Below, piece by piece: positions 37,508 to 48,239 of a DNA stretch of 64,000 nt. Below the pieces are notes generated by a model. The model did no database searches. It was given only the letters and a program-made list of their open reading frames with translations, and was not told the DNA's origin. Both the position numbers and the translations under genes were made by a program. Each line of letters begins with the position of its first letter. The stretch's first letter is position 1. The DNA comes from Macrotrachela quadricornifera (Eukaryota > Rotifera > Eurotatoria > Philodinida > Philodinidae), in contig JAJEKB010019049.1 in the NCBI GenBank assembly GCA_022393335.1, positions 68,850-132,849 on the forward strand. The letters are read 5' to 3'.

Positions 37508-38422
37508 TCAACATTCGAGTGTCATCGTTGTATCTGACCATTGAATTCGATAAAAGCACGGATGAAACTGTCGAATTTTGTCAAAATCAGTTTCGATAGG
37601 TGCAATGATATGACAATGAAATTGACGTAGACGAATTAATTGATCTGCGATGAAGCGCATTATGTTAACTACAGGAATTGTACAATGAAATTGCAAATAT
37701 ATCCATTCTACATTGGGTATGTAACTGAGGAGAGTGTTTATATGGTAGCTAATAGATGTATTATAAGTGTCCGAGAAAATAAATCGTTTCAAAGGATGAT
37801 TATTAAAAAGTGTTGAAGGACGAGTGATGTTATCATTAGTATACCACATATTCACTTCTAGATTGGCAAGTTGCGGGCAAGAGGCAAGGATAAGTGGGAT
37901 AATCATTGATTCACAATGGTTAATAGACACAGAAGTGAGACTAGGTGATACAGACCATGAATGACTATAAGGTCCATTAAAACGATTAAAATGAACATAA
38001 CACAAAAGAGGAAACTGTGAGGAGAAAATGTCATGAGCGAGTTGATGTAATGTTAATGATTGAAATTTTGATGAAATTGAAAGATAGGTAAGGCATGGTA
38101 GAACATCGGGTCGAATTTGTCTCATTTGAGCATCCGTTGCTTCGTGTAAGACTAGCGAGCATAAATTAGAAAATCGATTTAGATTGATATTTTCCAAAGT
38201 AATAACTATTAATCGCTTGATTTGGTGACCGAATAAGGCAATTATTGATGGATCATGCTTTACAAAAATAAACAAGAGATTGTTCAAAGATCGGAGAAGT
38301 TTATTGAATCGTCGGTTAAGTCCCCAAAAGCTATAACACAAATTTTGAAGATCGAAGTAGTCCATCATTTCGAGTATCAATTCGTTGGGTAACGTTTCTA
38401 ATTTGGATAGTTTACTACTCAT
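37508..38422 (-). CDS. F-box protein with leucine-rich C-terminus
   Basis: Intronless, 304 residues from the Met of MSSKLSKLETLPNEL; an upstream in-frame Met at 38542 would add 40 residues, but those lie across a strong hairpin and look untranslated. The F-box is LETLPNELILEMMDYFD followed by LCYSFWGLNRRFNKLL (residues 7-44), which binds Skp1. The remainder has irregular leucine-rich strands (ITLENINLNRFSNL, LTYLSISSKFQSL, LANLEVNMW, VEWIYLQFH) that could present a substrate to an SCF ubiquitin ligase. This type of lone F-box protein with a weak LRR tail is abundant in bdelloid rotifers. The target is unknown. Confidence 0.8.
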   Translation of the reverse strand: MSSKLSKLETLPNELILEMMDYFDLQNLCYSFWGLNRRFNKLLRSLNNLLFIFVKHDPSIIALFGHQIKRLIVITLENINLNRFSNLCSLVLHEATDAQMRQIRPDVLPCLTYLSISSKFQSLTLHQLAHDIFSSQFPLLCYVHFNRFNGPYSHSWSVSPSLTSVSINHCESMIIPLILASCPQLANLEVNMWYTNDNITRPSTLFNNHPLKRFIFSDTYNTSISYHINTLLSYIPNVEWIYLQFHCTIPVVNIMRFIADQLIRLRQFHCHIIAPIETDFDKIRQFHPCFYRIQWSDTTMTLEC

Positions 38423-38480
38423 TTGAAAAGATAATCTAGAAGAAATGTTCATTTTAAATTCGACGGATAACTGTATATTT

Positions 38481-38571
38481 GGTACTTGTTTGCTATCCCC
38501 CGCCATAATTGAGGATGAGAGCGAGCGCACCCTTATACTCAATTATGGCGAGGAGATAGAAAACAAGTACC
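38481..38571. promoter_or_regulatory. strong hairpin at the 5' end of the F-box gene
   Basis: Left arm 38481-38513 (GGTACTTGTTTGCTATC...) pairs with 38538-38571 (...GATAGAAAACAAGTACC), with an uninterrupted core GCCATAATTGAG/CTCAATTATGGC and a 24-base loop. It lies 59 bp upstream of the chosen F-box start and would fall in the 5' untranslated region or promoter. It may be regulatory or a tiny MITE remnant. Confidence 0.6.
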
Positions 38572-38989
38572 CTCTGCCACATCCTATCAGACAGCTCCGA
38601 TTTGTTTTTATTAAAAATATAATATTGTATTCCATCGTGCTTTGTGACGCAATATGTTCCTTCTTACATTCTTGTACAGGATTATGTATTTTACTTTCAT
38701 GCTGATATAAAGAATTTTGTTTAATCGAGGCTCGTTGCTATCAATTACAACTGTAAGATATCAAATTACCAATTGTTGGCGAAGATCAGTCGATTTTTAT
38801 GATAGTGGAAACCGAGATATCATTCGCAGTGGGAATACATGAAGTGGTTCAGCTTCTAAAAATAAATATTTACGTAGTTTTTCATTTTCCATCATGGGGA
38901 TATGCGTCAAAAAGTATTTTTCTAGATGGGAAAACAATCTTGCCTGTGCTCAATCGAAACTCTTCTGCATATTTAACATATCTATTTTA

Positions 38990-40673
38990 CAGGGTGGGCC
39001 AAAAGTAAGTAAATAAAGAAATAGTTATTTGATTTTTTCCTTCATAAACTATGATATAGACCTCATACTTATACCACATATAGTACGTGAGATAATTGAA
39101 AGATATAGCACATGAACGATATCCAGACGTACCGATTCATTGAAAAACGAACAACTACAATATAACCAACAAAAAAAAAACATGTTTAAGTTTCAACATA
39201 ATTTTTTTCAAAACTACAGACAGAAAGCAGTCGGTGATGTTGTTCAATTTGCTCTCCCTCCTTATCTTTACAAAGTTGAAGTCTGTAAGTTACTGTTTGA
39301 CAAGCTTTGCATTTCTGTAACAATACTATCCTTAAGTGCTCGAAGGTTTTGAGGTTTTTTCGCATACGCATAATCTTTGATTACGCCCTATAAAAAAAAG
39401 CCTGTTGGAGTGAGATCCGGAGATCGTGCTGGCCATTCAATTGCACCTCGCCGACCAATCCACCGATTACGAAAATTTTTATCTAAGAAGTGTCTAACAG
39501 GTTGAGCATAATGAGATAGAGCTCCATCATGCATGTAGAACATTTCTTGTAAATTCATTCGAGATTTAATAGCAGGAATAATTTCTTTCTTTAGCATTTC
39601 GAGATAACTGTTTGCAGTAACAGAATCATGAAAAAAGAACGGTTCAATAAGACCTCCAGATCAAATGCCAGTCCATACAGTAATACCAGGAGCATTTATT
39701 TCTTTAGTAATGACGATGTGAGCGTTCTCAACAGCGTAATAGGTGCAATTATATCGATTAACATGCCCATTTAACTTGAAAATAGCTTCGTCAGTACAAA
39801 GTATTCGATTCGGAAACGAAGAATCATCAGCGGCTGACTGTAGAAAGACACCAACAAATTTACAGCGCCTGTCAGGATCATCCTCATTTAAGGCATGCAG
39901 TAATTGAGGACGATATGGTTTCAACCCGAGCTCTTTCATCATTCGACGAAGACTGGCTTTGGATAGACCTAGCTCCAAAGAAGCTCTTCTTGTTGACATT
40001 TCAGGATTTTCTTCGAAAGCAACACGAACGCGTTCTCTGTTTTCGTCGGTACTAATAGATCTAGGTCGGCCAGATTCAGGTTCATCATCGATAGCTTCGA
40101 TTTCATCGAACTTTCGTGCAATAGTCAAAATAATCTTCCGTGTTATAGGAGATCGGTTATAGTGCTCTTCGAATTCACGAGCAACTTCGTCAGCATTCTC
40201 GTACTAAGCATACCACTTTACGACATTAATTCTTTCGGATGAGATAATCGAAAACTTCCACTCATCGTAAAAAAATCTGAAAAAACACTCTTTAAAATAC
40301 ACACACAACAGAGGGCACGAAGAGAACCGAAAATACCCAAAATAATATTTAACATAATACTATAAATGGGGCAATATAAGAGATAACCGTACGTGTTATT
40401 ATCTAGCAAATGTCACTACTAACAGGTAAAAGTACTACCAAAAGATATAGAATAAAATGTGTTATGACAGTCGAAACACATGATAAATTTTCTGTTGGCT
40501 ATCTTGCAGTTGTTCGTTTTTGTACAAACCGGTACAACTGGATATCGTTCATATACTATATCTTTCACTTATCTCACGTACTATATGTGGTATAAGTATG
40601 AGGTCTATATCATAGTGTATGAAGGAAAGATCGAACAACTATTTCTTTGTTTACTTACTTTTGGCCCACCCTG
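38990..40673 (-). mobile_element. mariner-like transposon with long terminal inverted repeats
   Basis: Ends CAGGGTGGGCCAAAAGTAAG (38990) and its reverse complement (to 40673) extend as inverted repeats of about 180 bp (38990-39170 and about 40490-40673) with moderate divergence. A TA precedes the left end; the right flank reads GATA, so the target duplication is damaged. The interior carries one broken transposase on the minus strand. The same end sequence is used by a foldback at 46148-46717. Confidence 0.9.
39388..40230 (-). pseudogene. broken mariner-family transposase
   Basis: In one frame down the minus strand are helix-turn-helix segments (ADEVAREFEEHYNRSP, then STRRASLELGLSKASLRRMM), the first catalytic Asp in ILCTDEAIFKLNG, the second in MHDGALSHYA, and the third region RWIGRRGAIEWPARSPDLTP. 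In-frame stops interrupt it near 40204 (TAG), at 39661-39663 (TGA where the family has Trp, before SGGLIEPFFF) and at 39388-39390 (TAG after GFFL, again a Trp position). It cannot encode an active transposase in this copy. About 36 residues separate the second and third catalytic acids. Confidence 0.85.
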
Positions 40674-41361
40674 GATAATTTAATTTTTTTCAGAAAGTTT
40701 TTTCACAAAAAACTGCAACCCTTTTCAATACTCCTGTATGATCCATATTTTTAAAAAAAAATTTTTACGCTAAAAACTTGAGCCATTTTTGAGATTGAAA
40801 ACACTTTTCCTATTCAATTTGCATTATGAAATCAATATATTTAGATTCGCCGTGAAAAACTGATTGCATGAGACTTAGTTTTGATAGTATTCAAATATGT
40901 TATAGCAAAGTTCTTCATGAGCTATTTAAAGGTGCAACTAAACTCTGTTTTTATAGGAAATCAATTTTATCTATTATTATTTATTTTATAAATATAAAGA
41001 TTTTTTTAAATAGTTATTCATTATATAAAGAAACAATAAATAGAAATTAACATGCCTAATAAACAGACATATTTGTGTGAGATAATTCACTTAAATATTC
41101 TTCTATGGCTTCTATTCCAATGTTTTAGGTATTTTACTTTATGGACGCATATGAAAACGTTTAAAAGAAAATCATTCGTTAGACTTTCCTCTTTCGTGAA
41201 CATTCACACATCGTAGAGGAATAACAACATGGGGTGATAACGATTCTTTATTTTCTTTTTTTTGTTTACCGATTAAATTTACACATAACATTATATATAT
41301 TGATTCAGCTATTTTCAGATATAATTTGCCGTCGTTTTAACTATTGTTGTTGTTAATAAGT
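40674..41361. other. no gene recognised
   Basis: About 0.7 kb between the mariner element and a small four-exon gene, whose promoter it should contain. No motif was seen. Confidence 0.35.
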
Positions 41362-41975
41362 ATGACTACAAAACCACTGGTGAGTCTTGTATTTTTTAAT
41401 TATTTCTCTCTTACAATAAGAACATTTCCACATATAAGAAAAGAAAAGGTCAAAAGGTCAGCATCATATCACATAGTTATATATCTCACTCTTCCTCTTG
41501 TTCTCTTGTTTAATGGCTATTATCTCAACTTTGGTAGGAGTAAAACTCGTTTTTTATTTAATCTTTTTTGTCATTTAGTTTGAAGAAAATCAATACAAAA
41601 GTATATTCAATGTTATACGATCTATTGCTTCAGCGGACTTCAACGAAAACGTAAAAATATCTCAAAGTGATGCTATACGTATTATGCAAACGGCTTTATT
41701 TTATCTGAAATATAACAACCATGTAAGTTCAAGTTTCTTTACTTTTCTAAAATTATACTGCTTATATATATTTAGATCGAAGATGGTAAAATGCTCGTCG
41801 AGATATGTGTTGATCCTATAAGCTTGAAAACTGATTTTGATAATCTCGACGACTTGATCAAAAGATTATGTGATGTAAATTATTATTTTCGTCCTATATT
41901 TTTGAAAAATAATGGTTATTTTTTTTTCAGAGAAGAAGTACACAAACAATTTTTGAACAAATTATTAAGAAATAA
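41362..41975 (+). CDS. small four-exon gene, unknown function
   Basis: Exons 41362-41379, 41579-41722, 41776-41874 and 41931-41975 are all in phase 0, with GT-AG introns of 199, 53 and 56 bp, giving 101 residues. The product starts MTTKPLFEENQYKSIFNVIR, continues with an amphipathic SQSDAIRIMQTALFYLKYNN, then VEICVDPISLKTDFDNLDDL, and ends TQTIFEQIIKK. It has no signal peptide or membrane segment and looks helical and soluble. I do not recognise a family. Support comes from four exons with consistent phase, consensus donors (GTGAGT, GTAAGT, GTAAAT) and pyrimidine-rich acceptors, and good codon use. Confidence 0.6.
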
Positions 41976-42238
41976 TAAACCAAATTATCATATATGCACG
42001 TGTCTGTGCGTTATTTATGATCATACAAAAATAAACGTTTTTACATACTTGTGACACTGCTCTATAGTTCAATAACAAAATTACAGTTTTTTTTGTTTTT
42101 GTGTACATGATCATATAATATTTCATAAATAAAAGAATTATCGTATTCAAGAAGAATAAAAATGATTAAATATTTCTATTTGATACTATTGAATAAATAT
42201 GTGCTTTTGTTATAGAATGATTATTCGAATGATATATA

Positions 42239-42506
42239 TAGGGGTAACAATTTATATTTATCCTTAATTTGATTTACGCGTAAATTAAATTATTAGTACT
42301 TTAATCTAAAATAAATTTAAATAATAAACTATTTACGCATAAACTAGATGAAAATTAATTTAAATTTAAAATAAATTTAACTTATTTTTTTGTTCGTCAT
42401 TTAATTTATTTTAAATTTTAATTATGCAACAAAAACGATTTAAATTTATTTTAGATTATGTGTTAATTTAATTTAATTTAGCTCTAACAGGAAGATGACA
42501 CCCCTA
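42239..42506. mobile_element. hAT-type MITE with 8-bp target duplication
   Basis: Ends TAGGGGT (42239) and ACCCCTA (to 42506) are inverted and hAT-like. They are flanked by GATATATA (42231-42238) and GATATATG (42507-42514), an 8-bp duplication with one mismatch. The 268-bp interior is extremely AT-rich, with AAATTTAAAATAAATTTAA palindromic patterns and no coding capacity. Confidence 0.75.
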
Positions 42507-42639
42507 GATATATGTCAAATTTTTGTTTTTTTTTTCTAACTTTTGTCTTTGTTATTCTCTTTCTCGTAGAGAAGAGTCTTACAAACATAAATTGTTTGCT
42601 TGCTTGCTTGCTTGTATGTCCGCAGAGGGTCAAAAAACC

Positions 42640-43020
42640 ATAAGTATTGACCGAAGGGTAATCGGGGTCGAGAAACTCGAATCTGACGTTAATTTTTTTA
42701 AAATTTTTCTATAGATTTATTTTTTTGAAACAAACGATCGCGTTTTTACAAAAAAATTTTTTTCTATAAGGTTTGACTGTAGGGTAATCGGAGTTCAGGA
42801 ACTCAAATCTAAGGTCAGTTTTCTAAAATATTTTGATGGATTAGTTCTATAAACAAATGACCAGTTTATAACAAAAAACATTTGGTTTTATAAAGTTTGA
42901 TCGAAGGCAGTTGAGGTCGAGGTACTTAAATCTGGTATGGCATATCAGGAAGTATTCTGATGAAAAAATAAGTTTTAATACAAGAAACAGACGAAAGAAA
43001 GAGATATAGATTTCAAAATT
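42640..43020. repeat. three tandem copies of a roughly 125-bp unit
   Basis: Anchors GACCGAAGGGTAATCGGGGTC (about 42649), GACTGTAGGGTAATCGGAGTT (about 42775) and GATCGAAGGCAGTTGAGGTCG (about 42899) lie 126 and 124 bp apart. Each is followed by a GA(A)ACTC(G/A)AATCT-like stretch and a T/A-rich part. Divergence is high. A (TTGC)n microsatellite lies just before it at 42596-42614. Confidence 0.65.
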
Positions 43021-44000
43021 GAATATCAAACATCAGATAGAAAGATTCACATATATAGGATTGTTATAGTGAATACACGAAATACAGGAAAACTAAAAGT
43101 AATTCAATTAATTATTAAATCACTTAAACAAGTTCAATTCTACTTCAATTTAAGTTCATTACTCTATGTACAATTAATGAGAAAAACTACTACTATATAT
43201 ACGAATAATAAAAATACATAGAACAACTTCAAATGCCGGTGTATGATAAAGAAAAGCAGCTGTACTAAATTCAAAATATATAATGCCGGAAAAAGATTTG
43301 TTCATCAAAAAAATAAGCGATGAAGAAAATATTTTCTTTCACACTATTGATTTATGAAATACGCTTATTTGCATGTTAATCTATATGCAACAAATGGTCC
43401 CAATAATGATCCTATGTTACTTTTAAGAAAGCTTAGCGCACACACGAAGAAAAATCAAATGTTTGTAATAATTAAATAATCTGATCAATCGATCTTTTGC
43501 TTCTGAAATGTATCGAAACTTTGTTTATCAAAAAGCAAAAAAAGTTATTCTATTAACATTATTATATATCCCGAGCAAATTACGAGTATAGAAGATGGCA
43601 AATATAGATGGTGAGACTGGTGGTGATACGAAATTAGTTCACATTTATAGGATCCTTTTATTTTTTTACTTTAGTTCAAAATCATTTAAAAATAACATAC
43701 GTTCAACGGAAGATGAAGCATACTTTGTTTCTTGAAAATATGATACGATTCCATATTCTATTTAGTGGCTACATTAAAATAGATAAATAATGACATAATA
43801 TAAATGTTGTCAAACGCAAAACCTTTTTATGAAGTTTATCTTCCTTGTTTAATGTTCGTCTTTCATACGTCGATTTTTGGGATGGAATTATTTGATTTGG
43901 TCTTTACCACCAATATATTCGATCTTTTACTGCTCGACGAAAATAAGTTGATGAAATTAAGAACATGTAGAAATTTACCTAAAAATTTTTCAATAATATC
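43021..44000. other. no gene recognised
   Basis: About 1 kb of AT-rich sequence without supported genes; a 90-codon plus-strand frame starting at 43804 runs into the adjacent repeat element and has no motif. Confidence 0.35.
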
Positions 44001-44600
44001 AGCAGTGGGCAGATTTCCAGAAAAGGAAATTTCCCTGCTAAAAGTGCAAACTTCGGAAATTACCTGGAAATTTTAGTAATTACTAGGAAATTTCTATAAT
44101 TTCTTTAAATACATCATGTATGCATGTCATAAAAATGAGTAGAGCTTTAAGAACTATACCCCACATCATAGAAGTAATTTCCGAAATTACCTGGAAACTT
44201 CAGTAATTATTAAGAAATTTCTATAATTTCTTGACTCTTGTGGGCTATAGTTCCTAAAGCCGTACTCACTTTTATGACATAGATACATGATATCTTTAAA
44301 AAAACTATAGAAATTCCTTAGTAATTACTGAAATTTCTAGGTAATTACCGAAATTACTGAACTTTCTACTATTCTTGGGGGTAGGGTCCTTATATCTATA
44401 CTTATATTTATGCTATATCTATAAGATATAGAAATAGAAATTATGGAAATTTCCTAGTAATTACTGAAGTTTCTAGGTAATTACCGAAATTACTGAACTT
44501 TCTTCTTTTTTTAACGGTAGGGTATGTAAATCGTGGTCGTGGTGCGATGTCTCTTATTGTGCGGTCAATTTCGGTAATTTCAGAAATTTCTTTTTGTGGA
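44001..44600. mobile_element. foldback built from four copies of a 50-bp AT motif
   Basis: A motif of the form GAAATTACCTGGAAA(T/C)TT(T/C)AGTAATTA...GAAATTTCTATAATTTC occurs directly at about 44056-44105 and 44184-44230. It recurs inverted at about 44308-44358 and 44443-44492. Between the copies, a second pair is inverted (CATGTCATAAAAATGAGTA near 44124 against TACTCACTTTTATGACAT near 44264). The whole forms a multi-armed palindrome of about 600 bp with no coding capacity. Confidence 0.75.
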
Positions 44601-44639
44601 AATCTGAACATACCTCAATAATATATCTGTTATATAATA

Positions 44640-45180
44640 TAACTAGGGTGAAACTTACCACGTAGATAAGATAAGATATAAAACTGACGATTGTTGTAAC
44701 AGAACTTTCTTTCGATTGTTGATCAAGACTTTTAATGCCTCCTCCTGTGATCAAACCATAAGCATATTATTTATTCCATATGAAGTAAGACTAGTAACAA
44801 GAACTACTTGAATTAAAGTCATTTTTGTCACTTGTTTATCAGCTTGTTGTGCAGGATGTTCTCTTCTTAAACGAATTTTTCGATAAGTTGGACAACCAAA
44901 TATAACTATTACTAGAATTGGAATGATACAAAAAAACCTAGCAGGTATATTATTAGATAAACAGCAAAGATGGAATCAGTATGACCACATGTACTACTAT
45001 TTGGTGGAATTTGATAAAACAAAATCCAATGAATTCCTTGGAGAGAGCAAATAATATTGATAATGATTACAATTCTATGAGCTCTCTTTATTCTACGTTG
45101 ATTACCGAGAATAAACATTTTGTGATGATGCTAAAAATTGATCAATTGTAGTCATACATGAACAATTAAAAGGAATTACA
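44640..45180 (-). pseudogene. rhodopsin-like GPCR fragment
   Basis: Minus-strand segments in order resemble the bdelloid class of 7TM receptors from the end of TM3 onward: NCSCMTTIDQFLASSQNVYS (about 45170-45115), QRRIKRAHRIVIIINIICSL and a TM4-like stretch, then YLIIYLLGFF with PILVIVIFGCPTYRKIRLRR (TM5 end and third loop). ADKQVTKMTLIQVVLVTSL (TM6) and a last hydrophobic piece follow. Two frameshifts (near 45115 and 44935) and the absence of TM1-TM2 mark a pseudogene. A foldback lies directly beyond its 3' end. Confidence 0.65.
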
Positions 45181-45634
45181 TTTACAAGTAACGCTCGCCG
45201 CTACGACTCGCTTGACCCTCGACTGAATTCATTCTATTCATTTTGAAAATCGCTGTCCGATAACTTGTGGATGGGTATGCATTTATTTGATCTGTGGCCT
45301 ATTACATCATCCATCGTTTTTTTTTATTAGTATATTATGATTCTCTAATTTTAGGATCTTTACTATATTAATAAAAACTCAAATTTAGGTTGAAGGAGAT
45401 GCGTCAATTTACAGACTTGACGCCTGAAAAAGTTTTTACATAATTTTATCATTCTGAGAATCCACATTAACCCTTGATTACTTTTCACAAGTTTATTTTG
45501 TGCTTTTCCACAGCTCATTTTTTCATCCCTGAGGTACCCCTCAGATGTCAAGAAAAAACTTTTGTCATTTTTTTATTCGAAATCTTTGCAGTTTGATAGA
45601 ATTCAGTTTGCTGATTACAAATACCACAATATCT

Positions 45635-46890
45635 TTAAAAATTGATCGGATAATAACAGTCATCTGAATCTGAAGCACTTTCTGGAGTCCTAAAACCTAG
45701 TTTTTGATCTGAAAGCTCACGAATATCCGATAAAAACCCGTTGAAAATAGACTCATTCGACGCAGAATTCTTTTTTCTATCAAATGCTATAAAATGGTGT
45801 AAGATATTCGAATTTTTTTTATCAATAAATGTCAAATACCGCCTCCATTGGGTCCTATTATTACAAATAGTGACTTTTTCAGTCCTATAAAGTTATAGTT
45901 TATACGGGCGTATCACAGAGATTTTATCGTTGAATATGTAATTTCAAATACTCTTTCTAATGAGACTATTTTCATCTTGCAAGTCGATGTCTGGTAAAGT
46001 ACTTTTGCTCGAACACTCCTTTAGAGACCCAATTTCTATCTTTTTTTGACTTCTGCTCGATGGATTTTGAACAGAATAATGCCTGTTTGACTTTGAAAAA
46101 ATGTCATATTTCGAATCAGCACCAAAAATTGAGTTCATTTACGTCTATCGGATGGGCCAAAAGTAAGGAAACACAAAAAAGAAAATGTGAATATCTCCAT
46201 TATGGCTCAACTAAACGGGCTCATTTTTCTACCAAGGATAGAGAGATGTTCATACTTCGAACGATACGGACAAGGTTAGTGAGAACCTTTGCTAAGGATC
46301 ACTATTGACCGTAACAAGAAAATTTTACTTTTTCACAGATAGGAAAACGAAACAATATACTTAACAAAGCTTCTTACCAATCTTGTCCGTGTGAATTTGA
46401 ATTGTGAACATGCGTCTATCTCTGGTAAAAAAATCAGCTGGTTTGCTCCAGCCATAATGGGGATATTCAATTTTCTCTGTGGTAAAGTGATTTTTGCACT
46501 ATCCTGTATAATGTTTTTTTTTTTCTACTTGTGAAAAAGTAAAATTTTCTTGTTGCGGTCAATAGTGATCCTTAGCAAAGGTTCTCACTAACCTTGTCCG
46601 TATGGATTTGAAGTGTAAACATCTCTCTATCCTTGGTAAAAAATGAGCCCGTTTGGTCAAGCCGTAATGAAGATATTCGAATTTTTTTTTGTGTTTCCTT
46701 ACTTTTGGCCCACCCGGTATTAATATTTGTATTTTTACATTGAATAAAATCGAATGAGATTACTATCTTATTAAGGGTCAAAAGAAAGCGTTGGCCTGCT
46801 TCAGGGTAAGTACATGGCAGTAAAAACGTTGGATCATTGTAATCTGGAATATTATCTTTCATATTTTCTGACATGACGCCTTTGCAAGAA
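45635..46890 (-). pseudogene. possible gene interrupted by a foldback element, unrecognised
   Basis: An exon-like segment starts after an acceptor-like TTTCTTGCAAAG near 46892 (SENMKDNIPDYNDPTFLLPC, TYPEAGQRF...). The foldback 46148-46717 then interrupts. Polar Ser/Lys/Asp-rich segments follow, at 46138-45944 (YSVQNPSSRSQKKIEIGSLK) and 45835-45635 (FRTPESASDSDDCYYP). I could not join them with consistent phase. It may be a real low-complexity protein gene damaged by the insertion, or unrelated frames. Confidence 0.25.
46148..46717. mobile_element. foldback MITE with mariner ends
   Basis: Ends TCGGATGGGCCAAAAGTAAG (46148) and CCGGGTGGGCCAAAAGTAAG (reverse complement of the right end, to 46717) are flanked by TA at 46146-46147 and 46718-46719. 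Inverted arms of about 190 bp pair 46148-46340 with 46525-46717. The centre (about 46376-46500) holds a third, more diverged arm-like copy. The terminal 18 bp match the mariner element at 38990-40673, so this is probably a non-autonomous element mobilised by the same transposase family. Confidence 0.85.
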
Positions 46891-46891
46891 A

Positions 46892-48239
46892 GAAATAAAA
46901 CTGAACTTGTAAAATCATTTCACAATATCTTGATAAAGCCATGAATCACCCATACTCATTCCAATTGGCTTGGAAATACACCTACTACATGACCGGAGAT
47001 TTTAGTCACGATGTCGCACTTTTCGTCAATTGTATTAATATATTGACAATTCTAATAGAATAAATTCAATCCATATGTATCAGAGGCACATTTTTCGATA
47101 TGAAGCCCATAATACATACACTAACAAAATTCGATTTTGTTTCTCAAGTAACATACTGAATTTATATTAAATTTTTGTGTATGGTATGTGTTCGTGTTTT
47201 ACATAGGATGATCAAAAAGTTCTTGGAATACTCTGTGTTTCGCTTAAGGAATGACATTTTGTCATAGTATATATTAGATTGTTTTGAAGTAAACAATTTG
47301 ACTTCTTGGTTATTTCTGAATTCTACCAGATATTTTGACCTAAAAAAATTAAAGAGATTTTTAGATCACAACCAAAGTTTATATGGTACCAATGGTAATT
47401 AACAAGGTCATATTTGCCATGGTAACTTTCGATCAAAATTATTGACGGAATTTGGGCCCACAGATGTGATTCGTCCTTCAAGCGGCATTAATCTTTAACA
47501 CTATCATAAACGATAGAATATTCCAACTCTTGAAAGCATATGAGCTATTCTATATTTCTTACTCGTTTCTATAGTGATTAATAATACTGCCAACATTAGT
47601 AATAAACATCTAAATTTATAATCAACTAATTTAGCCAACAGCGAAGAATGATCACGGTCTATGATTCCATCAGTTTTCTTCGTGATTTTTTAAGATCAGG
47701 AGTACTTACTATAGACTGAACCATATTAGCTATAGAAAAAGGTTTATTAACAAAAAACTTGGTTTATTTGATGTGAAATCATCAAGTTAAAATTAATACA
47801 ATTTTGATTCTCTAATCACACAAACTTATTCAGCCATGTTGTGTATTTTGTAGGTGTGTCTAATAACAACACAGATGTTTATTGACAGACTGTCCTACAT
47901 ACACTCCATTTGACATTTTAATATATACAATAGCTTGGAATAGTGCAAAAAGAAAAATGCAAATTATGAGTCATACTTCGTTACTAAAAGAAAAATCGCA
48001 TGGCAATTCTTTCTTCATAAAAGATGTTATTTCATCATATACGCTACAAAGTACAGGCAACATGAATTTATATGACTGTGTAAATATTTATTTTCACTAA
48101 CGTTGCTAAAGGTAAATCTATAATTGCGAAATTACAGATTCATTCTGCTATATTAATCATTGGGTTCTTGCTTTAAATTGAAGTGAATAAATGAATTTTT
48201 ACTCAAATTTATATTTTTGTTGGAATAAAAAGACCAATA
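46892..48239. other. intergenic, no gene recognised
   Basis: About 1.3 kb upstream of the DUF4338-like gene. A GGATGATCAAAAAGTTCTTGG stretch near 47213 resembles one mariner end, but no partner was found. No other feature is supported. Confidence 0.4.

Noticed and set aside
42596..42614. (TTGC)n run as a functional repeat
   Set aside because: A short microsatellite with no associated structure.
47205..47300. Another mariner element
   Set aside because: Only one end-like sequence (GATCAAAAAGTTCTTGG) was seen, with no inverted partner within a few kb.
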